From the NCBI GenBank assembly GCA_035762565.1, contig DASTOJ010000233.1, positions 1 to 23,096 on the forward strand: a stretch of 23,096 nucleotides of DNA. Reading direction: 5' to 3'. Below, piece after piece: positions 1-7,036 of the stretch. This stretch comes from AR5 sp035762565. GTDB taxonomy: Bacteria; Methylomirabilota; Methylomirabilia; Rokubacteriales; CSP1-6. The notes beneath the pieces were generated by a model. That model made no database searches. It was not told where the DNA came from and saw only the letters and a list, made by a program, of their open reading frames with translations. Each line of letters starts with the position of its first letter. Within the stretch, counting starts at the first letter, position 1. The position numbers and the translations under genes were made by a program.

Positions 1-1
1 G

Positions 2-142
2 GAGATGGTGATGCCGGGGGACAACGTGACGATGGCGATCGAGCTGATCATGCCGATCGCGATGGAGAAGGAGCTGCGGTTCGCGATCCGGGAGGGGGGG
101 CGGACGGTGGGGGCCGGCGTCGTCACGGAGATCGTGGAGTAA
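2..142 (+). CDS. tuf: Elongation factor Tu, C-terminal end (partial)
   Basis: This is the last 46 codons of EF-Tu, cut by the window start. EF-Tu carries aminoacyl-tRNA to the ribosomal A site as a GTP complex. The visible part is the end of beta-barrel domain 3: it starts EMVMPGDNV, continues with an IELIMPIAME-like strand and ends with RTVGAGVVTEIVE before TAA. The G domain lies outside the window. The stop is only 3 bases before the rpsJ start, so the str operon end runs directly into the S10 cluster, as in many bacteria. Confidence 0.95.
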   Translation, partial: EMVMPGDNVTMAIELIMPIAMEKELRFAIREGGRTVGAGVVTEIVE

Positions 143-145
143 GAC

Positions 146-466
146 ATGGTCACTTTGACCGCCGACCAGAAGATCCGCATCCGGCTCAAGGCCTACGACC
201 ACCACCTCCTGGATCGGTCGGTCAAGGAGATCGTGGAGACCGTGCGCCGCACGGGGGCCCGCGTGGCGGGCCCCGTGCTGCTGCCGACGATCATCAACCG
301 GTGGACCGTGCTCCGCTCGCCGCACGTCGACAAGACGTCGCGCGAGCAGTTCGAGATGCGCACCCACAAGCGCCTCCTCGACATCGTCGACCCCACCCCC
401 CAGACCGTCGACAGCCTCATGAAGCTGGACCTGCCCGCCGGCGTGGATGTGGAGATCAAGCTCTGA
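146..466 (+). CDS. rpsJ: 30S ribosomal protein S10
   Basis: S10 is a 30S head protein; as NusE it also pairs with NusB in transcription antitermination in well-studied bacteria. The 106-residue product is close to the usual 102-105. It shows the KIRIRLKAYDH opening, the GPVLLPT segment and the SPHVDKTSREQFEMRTHKR loop typical of the family. A GGAG at 136-139, inside the end of tuf, is a likely ribosome binding site. It is the first gene of the S10 cluster and is followed by an 83-base gap with two hairpins, one of the two large gaps in the whole ribosomal protein run. Confidence 0.97.
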   Translation: MVTLTADQKIRIRLKAYDHHLLDRSVKEIVETVRRTGARVAGPVLLPTIINRWTVLRSPHVDKTSREQFEMRTHKRLLDIVDPTPQTVDSLMKLDLPAGVDVEIKL

Positions 467-481
467 TGAGGCCGCTTTCGA

Positions 482-500
482 GCGCCGGCTTTGCCGGCGC
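482..500. repeat. Hairpin repeat copy A (rpsJ-rplC gap)
   Basis: A perfect 8-bp inverted repeat, GCGCCGGC-TTT-GCCGGCGC, lies between rpsJ and rplC. It is the core of a longer element of about 40 bases (about 477-515: TTCGA, the hairpin, GTCC, a run of seven G, AGG). The same element occurs in reverse orientation in the rpmJ-rpsM gap at 12645-12689. The shape resembles repetitive extragenic palindromes; no function is evident. An RNA hairpin here could slow RNA polymerase or protect mRNA ends, but there is no U tract to make it a classic terminator. Confidence 0.7.
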
Positions 501-523
501 CGTCCGGGGGGGAGGAATCGGAA

Positions 524-540
524 GGGGGGCGTAGCCCCCT
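524..540 (+). other. Second hairpin upstream of rplC
   Basis: A G run ending GGGGGC at 530, the loop GTA, then GCCCCC from 534 form a 6-bp GC stem, extendable by a G-T pair. It ends about 9 bases before the rplC start and only 2 bases before the weak GAGG ribosome site at 543-546. It could affect initiation at rplC, but no regulator or ligand-binding shape is visible. Confidence 0.45.
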
Positions 541-549
541 CCGAGGCGC

Positions 550-1227
550 ATGGCGAAAAAAGAAGGACTCATCGGCCGCAAGGTCGGCATGACGCAAATG
601 TTCGGCGCCGACGGCAACCAGGTGCCCGTCACCGTCATCCAGGCCGGGCCCTGCACGGTCGTCGGCGTCCGCACCCGTGAGCGCCACGGCTACGACGCGC
701 TCCAGCTCGGCTTCGAGCCCGGACGCAAGAAGATGCCGAAGCCGGCGGCGGGCGTCTTCCGGAAGGTGAACCTGGAGCCCATGCGCATCGTGCGGGAGAT
801 CCGGCTGGAAAAGCCGGAGATGCTCCAGGGCTACGAGGTGGGCCGGACGGTGACCGCCGAGCTCTTCGCGCCCGGCGAGCTGGTCGACGTCGTCGGCATC
901 ACCAAGGGGAAGGGGTTCCAGGGCGGCGTCAAGCGCCACGGGTGGTTCGGCGGCGACGCCACGCACGGCTCGATGTTCCACCGGGCCCCCGGCTCGATCG
1001 GCGCCTCGTCCGACCCGTCGCGGGTGTGGCCGGGCCACAAGCTGCCAGGCCGGATGGGCGGCGTCCAGCGCACGGTGCTCAACATGTCGGTCGTGCGCGT
1101 GATGTCCGAGCAGAACCTCGTGCTGCTGCGCGGCGCGGTGCCGGGCGGCAACGGGTCGCTCGTGGTGATCCGCAAGTCCATCAAGACCACCAAGCAGCAG
1201 CAGCAGAAAGCGCCGGGCAAGAAATAA
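550..1227 (+). CDS. rplC: 50S ribosomal protein L3
   Basis: L3 binds 23S rRNA early in 50S assembly and sends a loop towards the peptidyl transferase centre. The 225-residue product is somewhat longer than the E. coli protein (209). It opens with GLIGRKVGMTQMF and has the ITKGKGFQGGVKRHG and HRAPGSIGASSDPSRVWPG signatures. After GSIG there is Ala where E. coli has the PrmB-methylated Gln, so that modification site is absent, as in many other bacteria. The C-terminus is Lys/Gln rich. The stop overlaps the rplD start by one base (TAATG). Confidence 0.97.
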   Translation: MAKKEGLIGRKVGMTQMFGADGNQVPVTVIQAGPCTVVGVRTRERHGYDALQLGFEPGRKKMPKPAAGVFRKVNLEPMRIVREIRLEKPEMLQGYEVGRTVTAELFAPGELVDVVGITKGKGFQGGVKRHGWFGGDATHGSMFHRAPGSIGASSDPSRVWPGHKLPGRMGGVQRTVLNMSVVRVMSEQNLVLLRGAVPGGNGSLVVIRKSIKTTKQQQQKAPGKK

Positions 1228-1856
1228 TGCCGACGGTACAGGTCCTGGACGGCAAGGGGAAGCAGGCCGGCACGCTGGAGCTGCGGGCCGACGTCTTCGG
1301 AGTGGAGGTCAAGGGCCCGCTGCTCCACCAGGCGGTGGTCCGCGAGCTGGCCGACCGGCGGGTCGGCACCCACGACACCAAGGGGCGCAGCGAGGTGTCG
1401 GGAGGCGGGCGCAAGCCGTGGAAGCAGAAGGGGACCGGCCGCGCCCGGCAGGGCAGCATCCGGGCCACCCAGTGGAAGGGTGGCGGCAAGCCGTTCGGCC
1501 CCACCCCGCGCGGCTACGACAAGGCCATGCCCCGGCAGATGCGGCGCGAGGCGTTGCGGGAGTCGGTGGCCGCCGCCCTCGCTGGCGACACCCTGCGGGT
1601 CGTGGAGAGCGTGGGCGCCGACGGCAAGACCAAGGCGCTGGTGGCCGCCCTCGAGCAGCTCGGCCTCCAGCCGGTCTCCACCGTGGTCGTCGTCGCCACC
1701 CTCGGCGAGCCGCTGTTGCGGGCCGCGCGCAACGTCCCGTGGCTGACGGTGGAGACGCCCTCCCAGGTCTCGGTGTACCAGATGCTGCACGCCCGCCAGC
1801 TCGTGTTCGAGCGCGCGGCGCTGCAGGCGCTGGAGGAGGCACTGGCGCAGTCATGA
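1227..1856 (+). CDS. rplD: 50S ribosomal protein L4
   Basis: L4 lines the nascent-peptide exit tunnel through a long basic loop; in E. coli it also represses its own operon. The 209-residue product has the loop at about residues 55-85 (GGGRKPWKQKGTGRARQGS), then the alpha/beta C-terminal domain with VVVVATL. The ATG shares one base with the rplC stop, and the TGA overlaps the rplW ATG by 4 bases, so translation of L3, L4 and L23 is probably coupled. No separate L4-responsive leader was recognised upstream of rpsJ, where the window shows only tuf. Confidence 0.96.
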   Translation: MPTVQVLDGKGKQAGTLELRADVFGVEVKGPLLHQAVVRELADRRVGTHDTKGRSEVSGGGRKPWKQKGTGRARQGSIRATQWKGGGKPFGPTPRGYDKAMPRQMRREALRESVAAALAGDTLRVVESVGADGKTKALVAALEQLGLQPVSTVVVVATLGEPLLRAARNVPWLTVETPSQVSVYQMLHARQLVFERAALQALEEALAQS

Positions 1857-2143
1857 GGGATCCCCGCCACGTGCTCATCCGGCCGCTCATGACCGAGAAG
1901 ACGATGCAGCAGAAGGAGACGCTGAACACCGTGGCCTTCCGCGTGCGCCCCGACGCCAACAAGGTGGAGATCCGCGCTGCCGTCGAGAGCGTGTTCAACG
2001 TCAAGGTGACGGCGGTCCGCACCGCGGCCTATGAGGGCAAGCTCAAACGCATGGGACGCTTCCAGGGTCGCCGGTCCGACTGGAAGAAGGCCGTGGTGAC
2101 GCTGGCGCCCGGCCACAAGATCGACCTCGTCGAGGGGGCCTGA
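1853..2143 (+). CDS. rplW: 50S ribosomal protein L23
   Basis: L23 sits at the tunnel exit, where trigger factor and the signal recognition particle dock. The 96-residue product matches the family length and shows IRPLMTEKTM near the N-terminus and VESVFNVKVTAVRT in the middle. The chosen ATG overlaps the rplD stop (ATGA) and opens directly into MRDPRHVLIRPLMTEK, the expected N-terminus; longer in-frame extensions would run antiparallel to nothing known and lie inside rplD. Confidence 0.96.
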   Translation: MRDPRHVLIRPLMTEKTMQQKETLNTVAFRVRPDANKVEIRAAVESVFNVKVTAVRTAAYEGKLKRMGRFQGRRSDWKKAVVTLAPGHKIDLVEGA

Positions 2144-2148
2144 GCGCC

Positions 2149-2973
2149 ATGGGTATCCGCACGGTCAAGCCGACCTCGCCGGCCCGCCGCTATCTCACGT
2201 ACGTCACCTACGAGGAGATCACCAAGACCGAGCCGGAGAAGAGCCTGCTCGTCCCCAAGCGCCGGACCAACGGCCGCAACGCCTACGGGCGTATCACGGT
2301 GCGCCACCGTGGCGGCGGGGCCAAGCGCATGCTGCGGCAGGTGGACTTCCGGCGCGACAAGCACGGCATCCCCGCCCGAGTGGCGGCGATCGAGTACGAC
2401 CCGAACCGCTCGGCGCATCTGGCCCTGCTGCACTATCGCGACGGCGAGAAGCGGTACATCATCGCGACCCACGGTCTGAAGGTCGGCGACACGCTGATGT
2501 CGGGGCCGCAGGCCGATATCGTGCCCGGCAACGCGCTGCCCATCCGCAGCATCCCCGTCGGCACCCTCGTGCACAACGTCGAGCTGCAGCCCGGCCGCGG
2601 CGCCCAGATGTGCCGGAGCGCCGGCACCCAGGCCCAGTTGCTGGCCAAGGAGGGCGAGCGGGCGACGCTGCGGCTGCCGTCGGGTGAGGTGCGGCTGGTC
2701 GGGCTCGAGTGCATGGCGACGGTCGGGCAGGTCGGCAATCTCGATCACGAGAACGTCTCCGTCGGCAAGGCCGGGCGGGTGCGCTGGCGGGGGTTCCGCC
2801 CGACGGTGCGTGGCACGGTCATGAACCCCGTCGACCACCCGATGGGCGGCGGCGAGGGCAAAGGCAAAGGCAACCACCCGATGACGCCGTGGGGCAAGCC
2901 GACCAAGGGCTACAAGACGCGGCGTGGCGCGCGGCCCACCGACGCCTTCATCGTCACGCGCCGGAAGAAATAG
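2149..2973 (+). CDS. rplB: 50S ribosomal protein L2
   Basis: L2 is one of the most conserved 50S proteins, needed for subunit joining and for peptidyl transferase activity. The 274-residue product has the family length. It carries GIRTVKPTSPARR at the start, RTNGRNAYGRITVRHRGGG, and the C-terminal MNPVDHPMGGGEGKGKG block with the conserved His of the DHP motif. A Met follows DHP where many bacteria have a second His. It starts 5 bases after the rplW stop. Confidence 0.97.
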   Translation: MGIRTVKPTSPARRYLTYVTYEEITKTEPEKSLLVPKRRTNGRNAYGRITVRHRGGGAKRMLRQVDFRRDKHGIPARVAAIEYDPNRSAHLALLHYRDGEKRYIIATHGLKVGDTLMSGPQADIVPGNALPIRSIPVGTLVHNVELQPGRGAQMCRSAGTQAQLLAKEGERATLRLPSGEVRLVGLECMATVGQVGNLDHENVSVGKAGRVRWRGFRPTVRGTVMNPVDHPMGGGEGKGKGNHPMTPWGKPTKGYKTRRGARPTDAFIVTRRKK

Positions 2974-2983
2974 GAGCTTCGGG

Positions 2984-3277
2984 ATGGGACGCTCGCTCAA
3001 GAAGGGCCCCTACATCGACGAGAAGCTGTACGAGCGCATCGAGGAGTTGAACCGCGCGCGCCAGAAGAAGGTGCTCAAGACCTGGTCGCGGCGCTCCACG
3101 ATCGCCCCCGAATTCGTGGGCCACACGCTGGCCGTCCACAACGGCAAGAAGTTCATCCCGGTGTACGTCACCGAGAACATGGTGGGCCACAAGCTCGGCG
3201 AGTTCGCCCTCACGCGCACGTTCAAGGCCCACGGCCAGGCCGAGAAGGCCGCCGCCACTCCGACGGGCAAGTCGTAG
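2984..3277 (+). CDS. rpsS: 30S ribosomal protein S19
   Basis: S19 pairs with S13 in the 30S head near the A-site tRNA. The 97-residue product begins MGRSLKKGPYIDEKL and has VLKTWSRRSTI and GHKLGEFALTRTF, all standard. The ATG at 2984 follows an AGGAG at 2972-2976 placed 7 bases upstream. An in-frame ATG at 2924 lies inside rplB and adds unrelated residues, so it was not used. The tail is slightly Ala/Thr rich. Confidence 0.97.
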   Translation: MGRSLKKGPYIDEKLYERIEELNRARQKKVLKTWSRRSTIAPEFVGHTLAVHNGKKFIPVYVTENMVGHKLGEFALTRTFKAHGQAEKAAATPTGKS

Positions 3278-3279
3278 CG

Positions 3280-3795
3280 ATGATCACGACGGCCCGGGCC
3301 CGGTTCGTCCGCGTGTCGGCCCGCAAGGCACGGCTGGTCCTCGACCAGATCCGTGGCAAGCCGGTGGGCGACGCGCTGGCGACGCTCACGTTCACGCCGC
3401 GGACGGCTGCCCGCCTCATCGAGAAAGTGCTCCGCTCGGCCGTGGCCAACGCCGAGCACAACCACCAGGTGCGCAACCTGGACGACCTCCGGGTCGTGCA
3501 AGCGGTGGCCGACGGCGGCCCCTCGCTCAAGCGTGTGCAGCCCCGAGCGATGGGGCGCGCGTTCTTCATCAAGCACCGCACGAGCCACCTGACGATCGCG
3601 GTGAGCGACGAGGTCAACGGCACCCGGGGCGTCCTGACGCGCCCGCGGCACATGCGGATCCGCCGAGTCCCGGCCACCGTGCCGGCGGCGGCACCGGCCG
3701 CCGCGGCGCCGGCGGCCCGGGCCGCCCAGCCGCCCCGTGCGTCGTCGGCGGCGCCGCGGGGCAAGAGCCGGGCAAAGCCCAAGGAGAAGGCATAG
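3280..3795 (+). CDS. rplV: 50S ribosomal protein L22 with long basic tail
   Basis: L22 has a beta-hairpin that forms the narrow point of the exit tunnel and carries macrolide resistance sites in other bacteria. Residues 1-110 match the family, with RVSARKARLVLDQIRG, AVANAEHN, and HRTSHLTIAVSD at the end of the normal domain. Residues 111-171 are extra: a short Arg-rich stretch and then an Ala/Pro run ending in Lys and Arg, with no predicted fold. The usual length is about 110-115, so the gene has gained about 55-60 codons at its 3' end. The tail keeps the frame and GC-rich codon use of the rest. Confidence 0.96.
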   Translation: MITTARARFVRVSARKARLVLDQIRGKPVGDALATLTFTPRTAARLIEKVLRSAVANAEHNHQVRNLDDLRVVQAVADGGPSLKRVQPRAMGRAFFIKHRTSHLTIAVSDEVNGTRGVLTRPRHMRIRRVPATVPAAAPAAAAPAARAAQPPRASSAAPRGKSRAKPKEKA

Positions 3796-3798
3796 GCG

Positions 3799-4443
3799 AT
3801 GGGCCAGAAGACGCATCCGATCGGCTTCCGCCTCGGCTCGACGCGGACGTGGTCGTCGCGCTGGTTCGCGACGAAGAACTACGCCGATTTGCTGCACGAG
3901 GACGTGAAGATCCGGCGCTACATCAAGGACCAGCTCTATCACGCGGGCATCTCGAAGATCGACCTCGAGCGCTCGGCCAACCGGGCCCGCATCACGATCT
4001 TCACGGCGCGGCCGGGCATCATCATCGGCCGCAAGGGCTCGGAGGTCGAGAAGCTCAAGAACGAGCTGCAGATGCGGACGGGCAAGGAGATCTACCTCAA
4101 CATCGAGGAGGTCATCCACCCCGAGCTCGACGCCCAGCTCGTCTCCGAGAACGTCGCCCTGCAGCTGCAGAAGCGCGTGGCGTTCCGGCGGGCCATGAAG
4201 AAGGCGGTGACCTCCGCCCTCCGGCTGGGCGCCGACGGCATCCGCATCGCCTGCGCCGGGCGGCTGGGTGGCGGCGAGATCGCGCGGCGCGAGTGGTACC
4301 GCGACGGCCGGGTGCCACTGCACACGATCCGGGCCGACATCGACTACGGGCTGGCCACCGCCCACACGACGTACGGGACGATCGGCGTGAAGGTCTGGAT
4401 CTTCAAGGGTGAGGTGCTTCGCGCCGCGCCGGCGGAGGCCTGA
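3799..4443 (+). CDS. rpsC: 30S ribosomal protein S3
   Basis: S3 lies at the mRNA entry channel of the 30S head and contributes to helicase activity there. The 214-residue product begins MGQKTHPIGFRLG. A KH domain with the GRKG loop at residues 77-80 and the S3 C-terminal domain (ACAGRLGGGEIARREWYRDGR) are clear. It is about 20 residues shorter than E. coli S3 because the basic tail is missing, which is common outside enterobacteria. It starts 3 bases after the rplV stop. Confidence 0.97.
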   Translation: MGQKTHPIGFRLGSTRTWSSRWFATKNYADLLHEDVKIRRYIKDQLYHAGISKIDLERSANRARITIFTARPGIIIGRKGSEVEKLKNELQMRTGKEIYLNIEEVIHPELDAQLVSENVALQLQKRVAFRRAMKKAVTSALRLGADGIRIACAGRLGGGEIARREWYRDGRVPLHTIRADIDYGLATAHTTYGTIGVKVWIFKGEVLRAAPAEA

Positions 4444-4454
4444 GAGACGACGTC

Positions 4455-4871
4455 ATGCTGATGCCCAAACGGGTCAAGTACCGCAAAGCCCAGCGCGGGA
4501 ACATGCGCGGCAAGGCGCAGCGGGGCTCCACGCTGGCGTTCGGGGAGTACGGTCTCAAGGCGCTTGAGCCGGGCTGGGTCACCAACCGCCAGATCGAGGC
4601 GGCGCGAGTAGCGCTCACCCGCAGCCTCAAGCGCGGCGGCAAGGTGTGGATCCGGGTATTCCCGGACAAGCCGGTCACCAAGAAGCCGGCCGAGACCCGG
4701 ATGGGCAAGGGCAAGGGCAACCCCGAGGAGTGGGTGGCCGTGGTGAAGCCCGGCCGCATCCTCTACGAGATGGAAGGCGTGCCCGTGGACGCCGCCCGCG
4801 AGGCCTTCCGGACGGCGGCCAACAAGATGGGCATCACGACGAAGTTCGTGACGCGGACCCGCAGCCTGTGA
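4455..4871 (+). CDS. rplP: 50S ribosomal protein L16
   Basis: L16 contacts the A-site tRNA elbow and is added late in 50S assembly. The 138-residue product reads MLMPKRVKYRKAQRGNMRG at the N-terminus and has RVFPDKPVTKKPAETRMGKGKG, the family signature. Two in-frame ATGs (4455 and 4461) are possible. The first is preferred because family members usually start ML-PKR. The TGA overlaps the rpmC GTG by 4 bases. Confidence 0.97.
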   Translation: MLMPKRVKYRKAQRGNMRGKAQRGSTLAFGEYGLKALEPGWVTNRQIEAARVALTRSLKRGGKVWIRVFPDKPVTKKPAETRMGKGKGNPEEWVAVVKPGRILYEMEGVPVDAAREAFRTAANKMGITTKFVTRTRSL

Positions 4872-5203
4872 AGGCGGCCAAGTGGCGCGACCTCTCGGAC
4901 GACGAAGTGGCGCAGAAGGTGCGTGAGCTGTCCGAGGAGGTCTTCAATCTGCGGTTCCAGCTGACGATGGGTGTGGCCAAGAACCCCGCGCGGATCGGCG
5001 AAGTGCGCCGGGACCTGGCCCGCGCCTACACGATCATCCGCGAGCGCGGGGGGGCGCCGGCCGCGGTGGCGGCGGCAGCCGCTCCGGTGCCCGCGCCCGC
5101 CCCCAAGGCCGCGGCCAAGCCGCCTCGGAAGAGCACGCCGGCCGCGAAGGCGAGAAAGCCGGCCGCGACCAGGCCGGCGAAGACGAAGAAAGCGAAGGGA
5201 TAG
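4868..5203 (+). CDS. rpmC: 50S ribosomal protein L29 with basic tail
   Basis: L29 is a small two-helix protein at the tunnel exit next to L23. The gene starts with GTG at 4868, overlapping the rplP stop (GTGA). Residues 1-61 are the normal domain: WRDLSDDEVAQKVRELSEE, then LRFQLTMG and ARIGEVRRDLARAYTIIRER. Residues 62-111 are an added Ala/Pro stretch followed by a Lys-rich end, so the protein is nearly twice the usual 60-70 residues. The tail resembles those of L22 and L17 in this window. Confidence 0.94.
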   Translation: MKAAKWRDLSDDEVAQKVRELSEEVFNLRFQLTMGVAKNPARIGEVRRDLARAYTIIRERGGAPAAVAAAAAPVPAPAPKAAAKPPRKSTPAAKARKPAATRPAKTKKAKG

Positions 5204-5207
5204 GCTC

Positions 5208-5462
5208 GTGGGCGAGCGCAAGACGCGAGAGGGTGTCGTGGTGAGCGACGCCATGCAGAAGACGCGAGTGGTGCGGATCGAGCGGGTCTACCGCCATCCC
5301 CGCTACCAGCGAGTCATCCGGATGTCCAAGAAGCTGAAGGCGCACGACGAGGACAACGCCAGCCACGTCGGCGACCGGGTGCTGATCGAGGAGACGCGCC
5401 CGATGTCCAAGGAGAAGCGCTGGCGCATCCGCCAGGTGCTGGTCCGGACGGCCCCGGCATGA
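5208..5462 (+). CDS. rpsQ: 30S ribosomal protein S17
   Basis: S17 is an OB-fold primary binder of 16S rRNA in the 30S body. The GTG at 5208 opens an 84-residue protein with TREGVVVSDAMQKTRVVRIE, then HPRYQRVIRMSKKLKAHDE, a VGDRVLIEETRPMSKEKRW signature and a short end. The start is 4 bases after the rpmC stop and matches the family N-terminus. The TGA overlaps the rplN ATG by 4 bases. Confidence 0.95.
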   Translation: MGERKTREGVVVSDAMQKTRVVRIERVYRHPRYQRVIRMSKKLKAHDEDNASHVGDRVLIEETRPMSKEKRWRIRQVLVRTAPA

Positions 5463-5827
5463 TCCAGCCGCGCTCCATGCTCGACGTCGCCGACAACTCG
5501 GGCGCCAAGAAGGTCCAGTGCATCCGGGTCATGGGCGGCGCCAACAAGCGCTACGCCTCGCTCGGCGACACCGTGATCGTGGCCATCAAGGAGGCCGCGC
5601 CCGACGGGACCGTGAAGAAGGGCGAGGTGGCGCGGGCGGTGGTGGTGCGGACCGTCAAGGAGGTCCGGCGCCGCGACGGCTCCTACATCCGCTTCGACCG
5701 CAACGCCGTCGTGCTGATCAAGCCCGACGAGAACCCGGTCGGCACCCGCATCTTCGGGCCGGTGGCCCGCGAGCTGCGGGAGCGACAGTTCACCAAGATC
5801 ATTTCGCTGGCACCCGAGGTCATCTGA
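5459..5827 (+). CDS. rplN: 50S ribosomal protein L14
   Basis: L14 forms an inter-subunit bridge and is the docking site of the silencing factor RsfS. The 122-residue length is exactly typical. It begins MIQPRSMLDVADNSGAK and has YIRFDRNAVVLI, then GTRIFGPVARELRE, and ends FTKIISLAPEVI. It is the first gene of the spc part but overlaps rpsQ by 4 bases, so no promoter separates the S10 and spc clusters here. Confidence 0.97.
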   Translation: MIQPRSMLDVADNSGAKKVQCIRVMGGANKRYASLGDTVIVAIKEAAPDGTVKKGEVARAVVVRTVKEVRRRDGSYIRFDRNAVVLIKPDENPVGTRIFGPVARELRERQFTKIISLAPEVI

Positions 5828-6153
5828 TGCGGGGGATCCACGTTCGGCGGGGCGACACGGTGGGGGTCATCACGGGCCGCGAGCGCGGCAAGCGCGGGAA
5901 GGTCCTGCGCGTGCTGACGGACAAGGGCCGGGTCGTGGTCGAGCACGTCAACATGGTCAAGAAGCACCAGCGGCCGACCCAGAAGCTGCGGCAGGGCGGC
6001 ATCATCGAGCGCGAGGGGCCGCTGGCGCTCTCCAACGTGCTGCCGATCTGCGGCCGCTGCGACAAGCCGGCCCGGACCGGTATCAAGGTGCTCGCCGACG
6101 GTCGCAAGCTCCGCACGTGCAAGCGGTGCGGCGAGCCCATCGACAAGGGTTAG
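5827..6153 (+). CDS. rplX: 50S ribosomal protein L24, zinc-ribbon form
   Basis: L24 starts 50S assembly by binding the 5' end of 23S rRNA. The ATG at 5827 shares one base with the rplN stop (TGATG). The 108-residue product has a KOW motif (VRRGDTVGVITGRERGKRGK) and the VEHVNMVKKHQRP segment. The C-terminal half has Cys75, Cys78, Cys98 and Cys101 in two CxxC pairs, a likely zinc site that E. coli L24 lacks but many other bacteria have. Confidence 0.96.
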   Translation: MRGIHVRRGDTVGVITGRERGKRGKVLRVLTDKGRVVVEHVNMVKKHQRPTQKLRQGGIIEREGPLALSNVLPICGRCDKPARTGIKVLADGRKLRTCKRCGEPIDKG

Positions 6154-6157
6154 CGAC

Positions 6158-6844
6158 ATGGCCAAGCCAGGCGGAAGTCCCGCTCCGAAGACGCCGGCCA
6201 GCAAGGCGCCGGCCCGGCCGCAGCAGCCGCCGCGCAAGGGCGAGAAGGGTGTGCCCGAGGCGCCGGTCGTCAAGACGCGGCCCAAGGGCACCGGCCAGGT
6301 GCCCCCCCGGCTCAAGGAGCAGTTCGCCCGCGCGGCGGCCCCGGCGCTCATGAAGGAGCGCGGCTACGACAACGTGTGGGAGGTTCCGCGCCTGGAGAAG
6401 ATCGTGATCAACATGGGCGTCGGCGAGGGGCGCGAGAACGCCAAGGTGCTCGACTTCGCGACCGCCGATCTTCAGACGATCGCCGGGCAGAAGCCGATCG
6501 TCACCCGGGCCAAGAAGTCGATCGCCAACTTCAAGCTGCGCGAGGGCGTGCCCATCGGCGCCAAGGTGACGCTGCGGGGGGCCCGGATGTACGAGTTCCT
6601 CGACAGGCTCATGAACATCGCCCTGCCCCGGGTGCGCGACTTCAAGGGCGTGCCGCCCAAGGGCTTCGACGGCCGCGGCAACTACGCGCTCGGGCTGCGC
6701 GAGCAGCTGATCTTCCCGGAGATCGTCTACGACAAGGTGGACAAGGTCCGGGGCATGGACATCAACATCGTGACCACGGCGCGGACGGACGAGGAGGCCA
6801 GGGCCCTTCTCGCGCAGCTCGGCATGCCGTTCAGGGAGTCCTAA
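6158..6844 (+). CDS. rplE: 50S ribosomal protein L5 with N-terminal extension
   Basis: L5 binds 5S rRNA together with L18 in the central protuberance and contacts the 30S head. The core starts near residue 50 (RLKEQF), with VPRLEKIVINMGVGE, then LRGARMYEFLDRL and GRGNYALGLREQLIFPEI. About 48 extra residues precede it, rich in Lys, Pro and Ala and not like any domain I know. The usual length is about 179; here it is 228. No ATG or GTG start giving the normal length stands out (the first internal Met is residue 65), so the extension appears real. Confidence 0.94.
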   Translation: MAKPGGSPAPKTPASKAPARPQQPPRKGEKGVPEAPVVKTRPKGTGQVPPRLKEQFARAAAPALMKERGYDNVWEVPRLEKIVINMGVGEGRENAKVLDFATADLQTIAGQKPIVTRAKKSIANFKLREGVPIGAKVTLRGARMYEFLDRLMNIALPRVRDFKGVPPKGFDGRGNYALGLREQLIFPEIVYDKVDKVRGMDINIVTTARTDEEARALLAQLGMPFRES

Positions 6845-6848
6845 GCTC

Positions 6849-7034
6849 ATGGCCAAGACCGCGCTGATCATGAAGTCGCTGGCCCACGCCAAGTTCTCGA
6901 CCCGGCGCTACAGCCGCTGCCGGTTGTGCGGGCGGCCGCGCGGCTATCTCAGGAAGTTCCGGATGTGCCGCCTGTGCTTCCGCGAGCTGGCGCTCAAGGG
7001 CGAGGTGCCGGGTATCGTGAAGGCGAGCTGGTAG
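6849..7034 (+). CDS. rpsN: 30S ribosomal protein S14, zinc-binding type Z
   Basis: S14 is a late-binding protein of the 30S head. The 61-residue protein is the short zinc form, with Cys24, Cys27, Cys40 and Cys43 in two CxxC pairs (SRCRLCGRP and MCRLCFRELAL) and the GEVPGIVKASW end. The longer zinc-free paralogue of about 100 residues is not in the window. It lies between rplE and rpsH, its normal place. Confidence 0.97.
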   Translation: MAKTALIMKSLAHAKFSTRRYSRCRLCGRPRGYLRKFRMCRLCFRELALKGEVPGIVKASW

Positions 7035-7036
7035 CG

